A stretch of DNA of 64,000 bases from SIG452 sp045631485 (GTDB lineage Bacteria; Bacillota; Clostridia; UMGS1840), in the NCBI GenBank assembly GCA_045631485.1, contig JAZQUU010000034.1:38879-102878 (forward strand). The letters run 5' to 3'. Position 1 is the stretch's first letter. Each line of letters begins with the position of its first letter. Positions 17,700 through 25,320 of the stretch are shown piece by piece. A program made the translations under genes and the position numbers. A model generated the notes under the pieces. The model was not told the DNA's origin and did no database searches. It was given only the letters and a program-made list of their open reading frames with translations.

Positions 17700-18164
17700 A
17701 TGAAATCTCAGAAAAAAGCCCTTCTGTTTGGGGTGCTTACCCTCCTTTGGACCGGAGTGATTTTTTCGTTTTCTCTCCAACCTGCCAAGGAATCGGCAAG
17801 TCTGTCGGGCGGTCTTTTAAAGTGCCTTCTGGATTGGTTGGATTGGCTCACGGGACTGCAAATTCCCGTCTCATTTGCTCATTTTCTGATTCGAAAAATT
17901 GCGCATTTCGGGGAATTTTTCCTCCTTGGCATCTTCTCGTTTCAGGCAAGTAAGTATCTGTGGCAAAAACGGTTTCCTGCCCTGATATACGGCATTGTGA
18001 TTGCCGTGTGCGACGAGGGAATTCAGTATTTTACCGGGGGCGGAAGAGCCATGCGCGTAACCGATATGCTCTTAGACACTTTTGGAGTTGCCGCAGCCGT
18101 TCTGCTTCTTGTATGGTTTCATCGCCTCAGCATCCGAAGAAAGTATAAACATACAGAATCTTAA
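17700..18164 (+). CDS. VanZ-like membrane protein
   Basis: A 154-residue membrane protein of the VanZ family. It has an N-terminal helix ending FSFSLQPAKESASLSG, the family motif FLIRKIAHFGEFFLLGIFSF, then DEGIQYFTGGGRAMRVTDMLLD and a final hydrophobic helix. VanZ-family proteins are linked to low-level teicoplanin resistance in VanA elements, but most homologues like this one have no known role. There are no other vancomycin-resistance genes here, so resistance should not be inferred. Confidence 0.85.
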   Translation: MKSQKKALLFGVLTLLWTGVIFSFSLQPAKESASLSGGLLKCLLDWLDWLTGLQIPVSFAHFLIRKIAHFGEFFLLGIFSFQASKYLWQKRFPALIYGIVIAVCDEGIQYFTGGGRAMRVTDMLLDTFGVAAAVLLLVWFHRLSIRRKYKHTES

Positions 18165-18201
18165 AAAATCTGCATTATTATGAATTATTTTAAAAACATA
18201 T

Positions 18202-18230
18202 TTGACTTTTCGCTCAATTTATGATATGAT
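18202..18230 (+). promoter_or_regulatory. Promoter of minD
   Basis: TTGACT (18202-18207), a 17-bp spacer and TATGAT (18225-18230), about 40 bp upstream of the minD start. Confidence 0.75.
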
Positions 18231-18271
18231 ACCATCTGATAAGTTATAAACAAAAAGGAGGGACCGAATCC

Positions 18272-19015
18272 ATGGGCAAAATTGTTGCGGTTGCATCAGG
18301 AAAAGGCGGCGTGGGAAAAACCACCGTGTCGGCAAATCTGTCTGCAGCTCTTGCAAAGCTTGGCAAAAAAGTGCTCATTATTGACACGGATATCGGCCTT
18401 AGAAATTTAGATATTGTGTTCGGTGTGCAGAGTGTGATTGTGTATGATGTCACCGATGTGTATGAGGGGAAAATCCCCTTAAAAGACGCTTGTTATCGCT
18501 TTGATTCATACGGAGAGCTCTATTTTCTGCCTGCTTCCCAGACCATTGAAAAGGAAGATCTGAACGAAGAAAAGTTCTACGGGATGATAAAGGATGCCGC
18601 AAAGGAATTTGATTATATCATTTTAGATGCACCGGCAGGAATCGAAACAGGCTTCAAAAACGCTGTTTCGGCGGCAGATATCACCATCACCGTGGTGACA
18701 CCGGATTTTGCCTCCATGCGTGATGCAGACCGTGTTCTTTCGGTGGCAAACAAAGAAAACATCAGCGAAAACTATGTGATTATCAATAAATTCAATCCCA
18801 AATTGGTGCGCAAAAAACTGATGCCCAATGTGGATGAAATTTTAAACCGCCTCGGCACTCCTTTGCTTGGTATCTGGCGGTATGAAGAAACCATGATTTC
18901 CTTTCAGAATCAAGGAAAACTCATTCTGGATGATAAGCGCAAAAAATGCGTAAAAGAAATCATCAATTCCGCAAAACGCTTAAGCGGAGAACAAATCCCC
19001 ATCAAATTACGTTAA
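18272..19015 (+). CDS. minD: MinD-like septum-site ATPase
   Basis: A 247-residue ParA/MinD-family P-loop ATPase. The deviant Walker A is SGKGGVGKTTVSANL (near residue 10), followed by LIIDTDIGLRNLDIVFG (Walker A') and YIILDAPAGIETGF (Walker B region). MinD places division inhibitors at the poles through ATP-dependent membrane binding. The protein ends at RLSGEQIPIKLR, the point where other MinDs continue into an amphipathic membrane-targeting helix, so that helix appears to be missing. No minC or minE is adjacent. AGGAGGG is 9 nt upstream of ATG 18272. mgsA follows 41 bp later, a neighbourhood seen in other Firmicutes. Confidence 0.88.
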   Translation: MGKIVAVASGKGGVGKTTVSANLSAALAKLGKKVLIIDTDIGLRNLDIVFGVQSVIVYDVTDVYEGKIPLKDACYRFDSYGELYFLPASQTIEKEDLNEEKFYGMIKDAAKEFDYIILDAPAGIETGFKNAVSAADITITVVTPDFASMRDADRVLSVANKENISENYVIINKFNPKLVRKKLMPNVDEILNRLGTPLLGIWRYEETMISFQNQGKLILDDKRKKCVKEIINSAKRLSGEQIPIKLR

Positions 19016-19056
19016 ATCATTCAATCCAATCAACAATAGAAACGGAGGGTTCGACT

Positions 19057-19461
19057 ATGAATATCGCATTAATTGCACACGACCAAAAAAAGGAACTGAT
19101 GGTTCAGTTTTCAATTGCATACAAATTTATTCTGCAAAAGCACAATTTGTTTGCTACCGGCACCACCGGCGGTTTGGTTGCAGATGCAACGGGACTTCAG
19201 GTTCATCGGTTTTTATCAGGTCCTCAGGGCGGTGACCAACAGATCGGTGCAAGAATTGCTTACAACGAAATTGACCTTGTGCTCTTTTTCCGTGACCCTC
19301 TGACCGCACAACCTCACGAACCCGATGTAAATGCTCTGTTCCGTCTGTGTGACGTGCACAACATCCCCCTTGCTACCAACGTGGCAACTGCGGAAGTATT
19401 GATTCAGGGTCTGGAACGCGGAGACTTCGGCTGGCGTGACATTGTAAATCCCAAGAGATAA
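19057..19461 (+). CDS. mgsA: Methylglyoxal synthase
   Basis: A 134-residue enzyme that converts dihydroxyacetone phosphate to methylglyoxal and phosphate, a bypass of lower glycolysis. Recognised by IALIAHDQKK at the N-terminus, the phosphate-binding GTTGGLV, SGPQGGDQQIGA (containing the catalytic Asp) and LFFRDPL. Length is normal. Start chosen at ATG 19057, seven bases after GGAGGG; the reading frame is open upstream to 18946 but that overlaps minD and lacks a ribosome-binding site. It is followed at 2 bp by comEC, suggesting coupling. Confidence 0.95.
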   Translation: MNIALIAHDQKKELMVQFSIAYKFILQKHNLFATGTTGGLVADATGLQVHRFLSGPQGGDQQIGARIAYNEIDLVLFFRDPLTAQPHEPDVNALFRLCDVHNIPLATNVATAEVLIQGLERGDFGWRDIVNPKR

Positions 19462-19463
19462 CA

Positions 19464-21629
19464 ATGTTTCCCGCCGCGTGCCTGATTGGTTGGCTATTCG
19501 GAATATTTTTATCAGGATATTTGTGCTCAAATATCCTGGTTTTTATATTATCCCCTTTTTTAGCAGTATGCTGGTTGATTGGAGAGTTCCTCACAACCCG
19601 CATATCCCAAACAAAAATCAATTTCCGAAAAATCGGATTAAAAGCCTTGATTTTACTGCTGATTCCTATATGCTCCGCAATCAGATATCAGGGATTTGAG
19701 CAATCCCGATTTGAGAAAGCGGTTTCTCTTTGTCGGGAACATCCTGCCGTTTTAACGGGTGTGGTGTCCGGCGATGTGACCCGTTATGAAAACACCGACT
19801 ATTGCACGCTCACATTGGAGAATGGAGAAAAAGTGTCGGTAAAAATCAAAACGGAGGTTCCTATATTTCCCGGTGAAAAGGTCACTTTGCAGGAGCCCGC
19901 TCTTTCGGTGATTCATCCCGAAAACAAAAGCATCTCAAAAATTCGCCACCTGATGGGGAATAACACCTTTTTATCCGCCAAGCTTCCCTATGAACCAACC
20001 GTTACCCGTCACGGTGTGCAAAATTACTGGTTATATGGCTCCAAACTATTAAGGAATTCTGCAAAAGAGCATTTTGCCAAACAATATCCCACCGAAACCG
20101 CATCCTTTCTGACCGCATTGTTAAGCTCTGATAAATCTATGATGGAAGAAAGTATGTATCAGGAATTTTTAGACACGGGAACCGTTCACATTGTGGTGGT
20201 TTCGGGATTGCATTTCGGGTTTCTGGCAAGTGCTTTCCTGTTTGTGTTGGAGATGATTTGCCAAAGCAGAAGAAAACGACTTGGTATCATTCTGCCTATC
20301 CTTTTTGTGTTTGCCTGGTTTACGGGCGGAACTATCCCCGTGATGCGTTCTCTTCTGATGGTGGGCATTCTGTTTTGTTATGATATTTTTTATCTAAAAC
20401 CCGTAAAATCATACTTAGTGGTGTTGGCAATTGCCTGCTTGTTTACGGCGGTATCTCCCACCCTGATTTTCAATCCCTCTTTTCTGTTAACCTTTGGGGC
20501 AACCTTCGGAATCACCGCATTTTACGAACCCTTACGGGAAGCTTTTCATAAATTGCCCTTTTCGTATCTTAGAAACCATCTAGCCATGTATCTTGCGGTG
20601 CAACCCTTTACGCTGCCCGTTGTTTTGCTGTATTTCTCACGGCTTCCCATGGGTGCCGTGATTGCCAATTTTTTAGTGGCACCTTTGGTGTCTCCCATTC
20701 TGATTTTTGCCGTTTTGGAAATGGCGATGGCAGGAATTCCTCTTTTGGGAACTCTTCTTTGCCAAATCACCAATTTTCTCACCAAATGCTTTTTGTTTCT
20801 GATTCATTTTTCTGCAAAAATCTGTCACCCGCTCAGGATATCCATGGAAGAACTCCCCTTTCTTTTGTGGATGGGATTCGGCAGTTTCCTCTTTTTTTGC
20901 AAAACAAAAAGCAAACCAAAAAGAATACTGTCGGCACTGTTTGCGGCAATGTTTCTGATCCCGGCGCTCACACATACCGTTTTCCCGTTTCCGAAAAACG
21001 AGTTAACCATTACCTTTATGGGTGCCAAAAATACCAATTCCGCAGTCATCAAAACTCCTGCCGACCGTCTGATTTTATATGGAACCATGCAGGATATTGC
21101 CTACGGATGCGGCTCCGCTTACGAGAAATACGACCCCGTGGCACTGATTATTTTAACAGACCTGCCAAACGAAGCGAACACAGACACTCTGTTGCAAAAA
21201 TTACCTCAGGCTCCCGTCATTTGCCCGAAAGAGTCTCCTAAATTGGCAAACATTTGCCCGAATACCGTTTGGCTGCACGAAAATTGTTCTGCTGATGTGG
21301 ACGGAATCCGCATCCGCTTGATTGCCGATTCCAAAGGATTATACGAGGCAGAATTTTCGTACAAAACCCATGTGATTTCCTTCTCTCAGAACGCAGACTA
21401 TATTCTCCGCAATTCGCATAAAAATCCCGATAAAATCTGGATTGTAAACTTTCAAAGGAGCAGCCGTTCCGCCGAACAAATCGGTAAAATACCCGATGAT
21501 TTTCGCATATTGTCCAAAAAAGAATGGCATCCCGATACCAAAGAATACGATAACTATTCCCTGATAAAATTCCGTGAAAACCAAATTATGTTTTACGGCA
21601 CCAAGGAGCAGAATCTGTTATGGAACTAA
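19464..21629 (+). CDS. comEC: ComEC/Rec2 family DNA-uptake channel with degenerate C-terminal domain
   Basis: A 721-residue polytopic membrane protein. N-terminal helices precede a soluble OB-like segment, and the competence domain begins around residue 220 with the family motif HIVVVSGLHFGFLAS, then many helices to about 500. ComEC forms the inner-membrane channel for incoming single-stranded DNA. The C-terminal region (about 510-721) aligns in position with the usual metallo-beta-lactamase domain, but the HxHxDH metal site is not seen: where ThHxDH is expected the sequence reads LIILTDLPNEANTD. That domain is probably inactive. ATG 19464 lies 2 bp after mgsA. The 3' end overlaps holA by 10 bp. 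A stand-alone ComEC-like MBL is encoded at 62729-63631. Confidence 0.9.
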   Translation: MFPAACLIGWLFGIFLSGYLCSNILVFILSPFLAVCWLIGEFLTTRISQTKINFRKIGLKALILLLIPICSAIRYQGFEQSRFEKAVSLCREHPAVLTGVVSGDVTRYENTDYCTLTLENGEKVSVKIKTEVPIFPGEKVTLQEPALSVIHPENKSISKIRHLMGNNTFLSAKLPYEPTVTRHGVQNYWLYGSKLLRNSAKEHFAKQYPTETASFLTALLSSDKSMMEESMYQEFLDTGTVHIVVVSGLHFGFLASAFLFVLEMICQSRRKRLGIILPILFVFAWFTGGTIPVMRSLLMVGILFCYDIFYLKPVKSYLVVLAIACLFTAVSPTLIFNPSFLLTFGATFGITAFYEPLREAFHKLPFSYLRNHLAMYLAVQPFTLPVVLLYFSRLPMGAVIANFLVAPLVSPILIFAVLEMAMAGIPLLGTLLCQITNFLTKCFLFLIHFSAKICHPLRISMEELPFLLWMGFGSFLFFCKTKSKPKRILSALFAAMFLIPALTHTVFPFPKNELTITFMGAKNTNSAVIKTPADRLILYGTMQDIAYGCGSAYEKYDPVALIILTDLPNEANTDTLLQKLPQAPVICPKESPKLANICPNTVWLHENCSADVDGIRIRLIADSKGLYEAEFSYKTHVISFSQNADYILRNSHKNPDKIWIVNFQRSSRSAEQIGKIPDDFRILSKKEWHPDTKEYDNYSLIKFRENQIMFYGTKEQNLLWN

Positions 21630-22627
21630 AAGATTTAAACCGTGCTATCACCGAAAAAAACTTCTCCAATCTCTATTTCTTTTATGGGGAAGAAGACTAT
21701 TTAAAAGAATTTTACGCAAACCGAATCATCCAAAGTGTGGTGGATGACAGTTTCGCCTGCTTTAATTTGTTTCACTATCAGGAGTTGCCCGACAAAACAG
21801 AGCTTCGAAACGCTTTGGAGCAACCGCCCGTGATGGCAGAATACAAAGTGGTTTACCTAAATCAGGTGGATTTAATGAAAGCACCTGCCGATTTTCGTGA
21901 GGCACTTACCGAACAGATGAAAAATCTTGCTCCTTTCACCATTTTAATCATCCGTGAAACTTCCGCAGACAAGCGTTCCGCCATCTTTAAAACCGCTGGC
22001 ACAAGCGGTGTTTGCGTGGAATGCAATTACCCCAATCAGGCGGATATGCGTGCCTTTATCACCCGCGAATTTACCAAACGCCAAAAGAAAATTCCTGCTT
22101 CCCTGGTGGATAAAATCATCTCCGAAGCAGAACCCAATATGTATGCCACGGTGAATTTAATCGACACCGTTTGCGCCTATCTTCAGGACATAGACACCGT
22201 TACCGAGGCGGTGTTGAACCAATTTATGCAAAAGTCTGTGCAGGCGGTGATTTTTGATTTGTCGGAATTTTTGGTAACAGGTCAGAAAGAAAAGGCGTAC
22301 CAATTGCTCAATCAATTGAAATTAACTCCCTCCAAAACCCCCGCTCAGATGATTTTTACCTTGCTCTCCCGCCATATTTCGGGAATGTATCTGGCGAAGG
22401 TGGCTCAGGACGAACGGATTCCCAACGGGGAAATCAAGCCTCTTTTGGGCAAGAATGTGCCTGATTTTGTGATTACCAAATATCTGAGGCAGGGAAAAAA
22501 TATCCCCCTCTCCAAATTAGAGCAGTTAATCCGTTTCTGTGCCGAAACCGACTACAAATTAAAAAGCGGTCAGGTGACCGACCCCTATTTGGGAATTTAC
22601 ACCTTGTTTTTAAAATTCTGGTCTTAA
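21620..22627 (+). CDS. holA: DNA polymerase III delta subunit
   Basis: A 335-residue clamp-loader subunit that opens the beta sliding clamp. The N-terminal AAA+-like part begins with LYFFYGEEDYLKEFY, followed by PPVMAEYKVVYLNQVDLM and a C-terminal collar domain with KSVQAVIFDLSEFLVTGQKE and DYKLKSGQVTDPYLGIYTLF. The comEC-holA order is conserved in many Firmicutes and supports the call. Its start overlaps the end of comEC by 10 bp. Confidence 0.93.
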   Translation: MELKDLNRAITEKNFSNLYFFYGEEDYLKEFYANRIIQSVVDDSFACFNLFHYQELPDKTELRNALEQPPVMAEYKVVYLNQVDLMKAPADFREALTEQMKNLAPFTILIIRETSADKRSAIFKTAGTSGVCVECNYPNQADMRAFITREFTKRQKKIPASLVDKIISEAEPNMYATVNLIDTVCAYLQDIDTVTEAVLNQFMQKSVQAVIFDLSEFLVTGQKEKAYQLLNQLKLTPSKTPAQMIFTLLSRHISGMYLAKVAQDERIPNGEIKPLLGKNVPDFVITKYLRQGKNIPLSKLEQLIRFCAETDYKLKSGQVTDPYLGIYTLFLKFWS

Positions 22628-22665
22628 CCGATGAATGTTTCATCAAAATATCATTGATTTGCCTT

Positions 22666-23352
22666 ATGAAAAATCTGTTTCACATCTGTCCCTTTTGCGA
22701 CAGTCCTGCTTTGGAAAATGACTTTTTATGTGCCAAATGCAGAAGTCTGATAACCGAATACCGAAAGACGCCGAAGTGCGTAATCTGCGGTCAGGAGAAA
22801 GGAAAACTGCCCCTCTGCGAAGAATGCGACAAACATCTTCCGCCCTTTCGGCTTGCCGTCTCCTGCTATTACTACGACGGCATTATGAAAGACGGGCTTC
22901 TTTCGTATAAGTTGGGGCACCAATTCTATAAAGCCAAAGGATTTGCCAAGCTGATGGCAGAAACTCTGGCAAGCTATCGCATTGCGGCAGATATCATCAT
23001 CCCCGTTCCCTCGGGAATTCGAAATATTCATAAAATGGGGTATAGTCCTGCATTGGAAATTGCTTTTCCTCTGAGAAAGCTGCTGAACATCCCCCTTTCC
23101 GCACGAGTGCTTTATAAAAAGCCATTTTCCCCGCGCCAATCTTCCCTCGACGGAAAGGAACGGGTGGAAAACGCCAAGCGCAGTTTTGCATCCATCAGGT
23201 GGAACAGACGAAAAGTAGAAGGCAAAGGCGTGCTTTTGGTTGACGATGTTTACACCACCGGTTCCACCGCAAAAGAATGCAGTAAGCTTCTATTGAAAAT
23301 GGGTGCCAAGGACTTGTATGTGCTGACCCTTTTGGGAAATGCCAAACGATAA
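22666..23352 (+). CDS. comFC: ComFC-like phosphoribosyltransferase-family protein
   Basis: A 228-residue protein with an N-terminal double zinc-ribbon (CPFCDS, CAKC, CVICGQ, CEEC; about residues 7-57) and a C-terminal phosphoribosyltransferase fold carrying the PRPP motif VLLVDDVYTTGSTA (~190-203). ComFC acts inside the cell in natural transformation, though no enzymatic reaction is firmly known. With comEC nearby this suggests retained competence machinery. The start is uncertain: ATG 22666 is preferred over an in-frame TTG at 22654, and neither has a clear Shine-Dalgarno. Confidence 0.9.
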   Translation: MKNLFHICPFCDSPALENDFLCAKCRSLITEYRKTPKCVICGQEKGKLPLCEECDKHLPPFRLAVSCYYYDGIMKDGLLSYKLGHQFYKAKGFAKLMAETLASYRIAADIIIPVPSGIRNIHKMGYSPALEIAFPLRKLLNIPLSARVLYKKPFSPRQSSLDGKERVENAKRSFASIRWNRRKVEGKGVLLVDDVYTTGSTAKECSKLLLKMGAKDLYVLTLLGNAKR

Positions 23353-23441
23353 TTCTTTTTGGTTTTTCAATCACTTTTTTCCAAAAAAACAAATCAAATG
23401 ACCAACCAAATCAAAAAAATTACAAAAAAATGAAATTTTTC

Positions 23442-23470
23442 TTGCTTTTTTAAAAATTGTATGCTATAAT
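23442..23470 (+). promoter_or_regulatory. Promoter of tRNA-Pro
   Basis: TTGCTT (23442-23447), a 17-bp spacer and TATAAT (23465-23470), about 28 bp before the tRNA. A small hairpin TGTCCG-taaa-CGGACA (23477-23492) occupies the pre-tRNA leader. Confidence 0.75.
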
Positions 23471-23497
23471 GTTTTCTGTCCGTAAACGGACAGCTTT

Positions 23498-23574
<77 letters not shown>

Positions 23575-23583
23575 AAAGAAAAT

Positions 23584-23614
23584 GGGTAACACCGCAAGGT
23601 GTTACCCGTTTTTT
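23584..23614 (+). terminator. Terminator of tRNA-Pro
   Basis: Perfect 10-bp stem GGGTAACACC-gcaa-GGTGTTACCC (23584-23607), then G and six Ts. Confidence 0.92.
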
Positions 23615-23643
23615 GTTTTCGAAAAAAAAACAAAATTTGAACC

Positions 23644-24531
23644 TTAATGATGGTGGCAACAATGCTTGTGAGCAGGCAACATTATGCACTTTTTATTGCC
23701 GCATTCTTCTCCCGGTAATTCCAATTCCACGGTGATGTGATGAATTCCATACTCATTAAATATTTCTCGTATCTGCCTTTTTACGGCCTGAAAATCTGTA
23801 TTCTCGGTCACGGCGTGCAGGGTTGCAGCAGCATGGTTTTCGTCTATGCTCCAGAGATGCAGATGATGAATTTCCAAGATGCCGGTAAGCTTGAAAAGCT
23901 CTGTTTTTACCTCCTGCAAAGAAATTGCGGGAGGTGTTTTTTCCAGGAAAATATCAAGTGCCAGGCAAAGTTGCACGATGGCGTGGTGCAACACAAAAAT
24001 TGCCACCAATATCGACAACACGGGGTCAATCCAAAGCCAACCTGTCCACTTGATCAGAAGCGAACCCGCCAACACGGCAACCCATCCTAAAACATCCTCC
24101 ATCAGATGAAGATGTACCGCTTTTTGATGCAACGAATTTTCAGGTTTTGTGAGAATTGCTCCCACTAAATTCACCACAATACCGACAACCGCCAAAATAA
24201 ACATCCCGTGATATGAAACGGGAAGCGGATTCCAAAGACGACATATCGCCTGATAAATCATCCATAATGACCCCACCGTTAACATTCCGGAAATAAAAAA
24301 CGCTCCCAATACCGAATAGCGAAGATATCCGTAAGTATTCTTTTCATCGGGATTACGCTGAGATTTTTTCTCTAAATTCCGGGAAACGCCAAGACTTAAT
24401 GCATCGGCAAAGTCGTGGAGGGCATCCGAAAGAATACTGATACTTCCCGTTAGAAGTCCTCCCGCCAATTCCAGTGCCGAAAAAGATAAATTTAAAAGAA
24501 ATGCCAAAAAAATGCGTTTGTCTGATTTCAT
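23644..24531 (-). CDS. Cation diffusion facilitator (CDF) metal transporter
   Basis: A 295-residue CDF/ZT family divalent-metal/proton antiporter, CzcD/ZitB-like, likely exporting Zn2+ or a similar ion. Six membrane helices are evident. The metal-site motif SDALHDFADALSLG (helix 2) and HLMEDVLGWVAVLAG (helix 5) carry the expected His/Asp residues. A cytoplasmic C-terminal domain ends in a metal-binding tail HKHCCHHH. Start at ATG 24531, four bases after GAGGAGG; an upstream in-frame start at 24579 lacks an RBS. It diverges from a TetR-type gene with a palindrome between them, so metal-responsive control is plausible. Confidence 0.93.
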   Translation of the reverse strand: MKSDKRIFLAFLLNLSFSALELAGGLLTGSISILSDALHDFADALSLGVSRNLEKKSQRNPDEKNTYGYLRYSVLGAFFISGMLTVGSLWMIYQAICRLWNPLPVSYHGMFILAVVGIVVNLVGAILTKPENSLHQKAVHLHLMEDVLGWVAVLAGSLLIKWTGWLWIDPVLSILVAIFVLHHAIVQLCLALDIFLEKTPPAISLQEVKTELFKLTGILEIHHLHLWSIDENHAAATLHAVTENTDFQAVKRQIREIFNEYGIHHITVELELPGEECGNKKCIMLPAHKHCCHHH

Positions 24532-24583
24532 AAATCCTCCTCTTGATTTTCCATCGTTACTGTGATACAATAAATTCAATACT

Positions 24584-24596
24584 GAACAACTTGTTC
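24584..24596. promoter_or_regulatory. Candidate TetR operator
   Basis: Perfect inverted repeat GAACAA-C-TTGTTC in the 161-bp gap between the divergent CDF and TetR genes. It overlaps possible -35 elements on both strands (for example TTGTTC, 17 bp, TTACAA rightward). Position and symmetry suggest that the adjacent TetR protein binds it. Not a recognised consensus. Confidence 0.5.
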
Positions 24597-24692
24597 GATA
24601 ATATCATATGTGATTACAATCGGAAAGACAAGAAACAATCCGAGAAAAATATCCGATACCGAACAAAACGACCAAATTGTATGGAGGAAACT

Positions 24693-25244
24693 ATGGACAG
24701 ACGGCAACGAAAAACCCGTGAGGCAATTTTTTGTGCATTTCTTTCTCTGCTTCAGAAAAAGGATTTCCAAAAAATCACCGTGGAGGAAATTATCCAAAAA
24801 GCGGATGTGGGCAGAGCCACCTTTTATGCACATTTTGAAACCAAGGATTATCTGCTCAAAGAATTTTCGGAGGATTTATTCTGCCATTTGTTTGATATGG
24901 AAGAAAACAATCCTCACAATCACCGTCACCTCTTTGATTGCGAGCAAACAGAGGATGTTTTTTATCATCTGTTTTGGCATATCGCTCAGGATGACCACCA
25001 TTTGAAACGGCTTCTCACAGGAAAAAACAATCAACTGTTTCTCTCTTATTTTCAGGATAATCTGAAAAAACTGGTTGTCAAAAAGCTTCCTGTTTTTCTG
25101 GAAAAAAAGCCCGAGGAACTCCCCGTGGATTTCTTTATCTCCCATATCACGGCAACTTTTTTGCAAACGCTGACCTGGTGGGCGGAAACCAAATTTTTAT
25201 CATCCCCCAAAACCATTACCCAATATTTTTATCTTACCGTGTAA
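24693..25244 (+). CDS. TetR/AcrR family transcriptional regulator
   Basis: A 183-residue regulator. The N-terminal TetR HTH spans about residues 8-55 (TREAIFCAFLSLLQKKDFQK, ITVEEIIQKADVGRATFYAHF), typical of the subset with a TetR_C-type helical ligand domain, which follows. Start at ATG 24693, five bases after GGAGG; the frame is open upstream to 24543 but without an RBS. It is divergent from the CDF exporter and probably represses it and itself. The ligand is unknown. Several His and Cys residues at about 60-85 (CHLF, NNPHNHRHLFDC) could reflect metal sensing; that is speculation. Confidence 0.88.
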   Translation: MDRRQRKTREAIFCAFLSLLQKKDFQKITVEEIIQKADVGRATFYAHFETKDYLLKEFSEDLFCHLFDMEENNPHNHRHLFDCEQTEDVFYHLFWHIAQDDHHLKRLLTGKNNQLFLSYFQDNLKKLVVKKLPVFLEKKPEELPVDFFISHITATFLQTLTWWAETKFLSSPKTITQYFYLTV

Positions 25245-25260
25245 TTTTTTCCAAAAAAGC

Positions 25261-25289
25261 TTGATTCTTCCCATATTCTCTGCTATAAT
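25261..25289 (+). promoter_or_regulatory. Promoter of the FGGY kinase gene
   Basis: TTGATT (25261-25266), a 17-bp spacer and TATAAT (25284-25289), upstream of AGGAGG and ATG 25321. Confidence 0.8.
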
Positions 25290-25320
25290 GAAACCAAACG
25301 AAAAAAGGAGGATGTTTCCC

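Noticed and set aside
17700..18164. Antibiotic resistance gene call for the VanZ-like protein
   Set aside because: VanZ-family membership alone does not show resistance and no van cluster is present.
18946..19056. N-terminally extended methylglyoxal synthase
   Set aside because: The extension overlaps minD, has no RBS and does not resemble the family, whereas ATG 19057 has GGAGGG.
19464..21629. comEC as a pseudogene
   Set aside because: The frame is intact over 721 codons with normal membrane segments; only the C-terminal metal site is missing.
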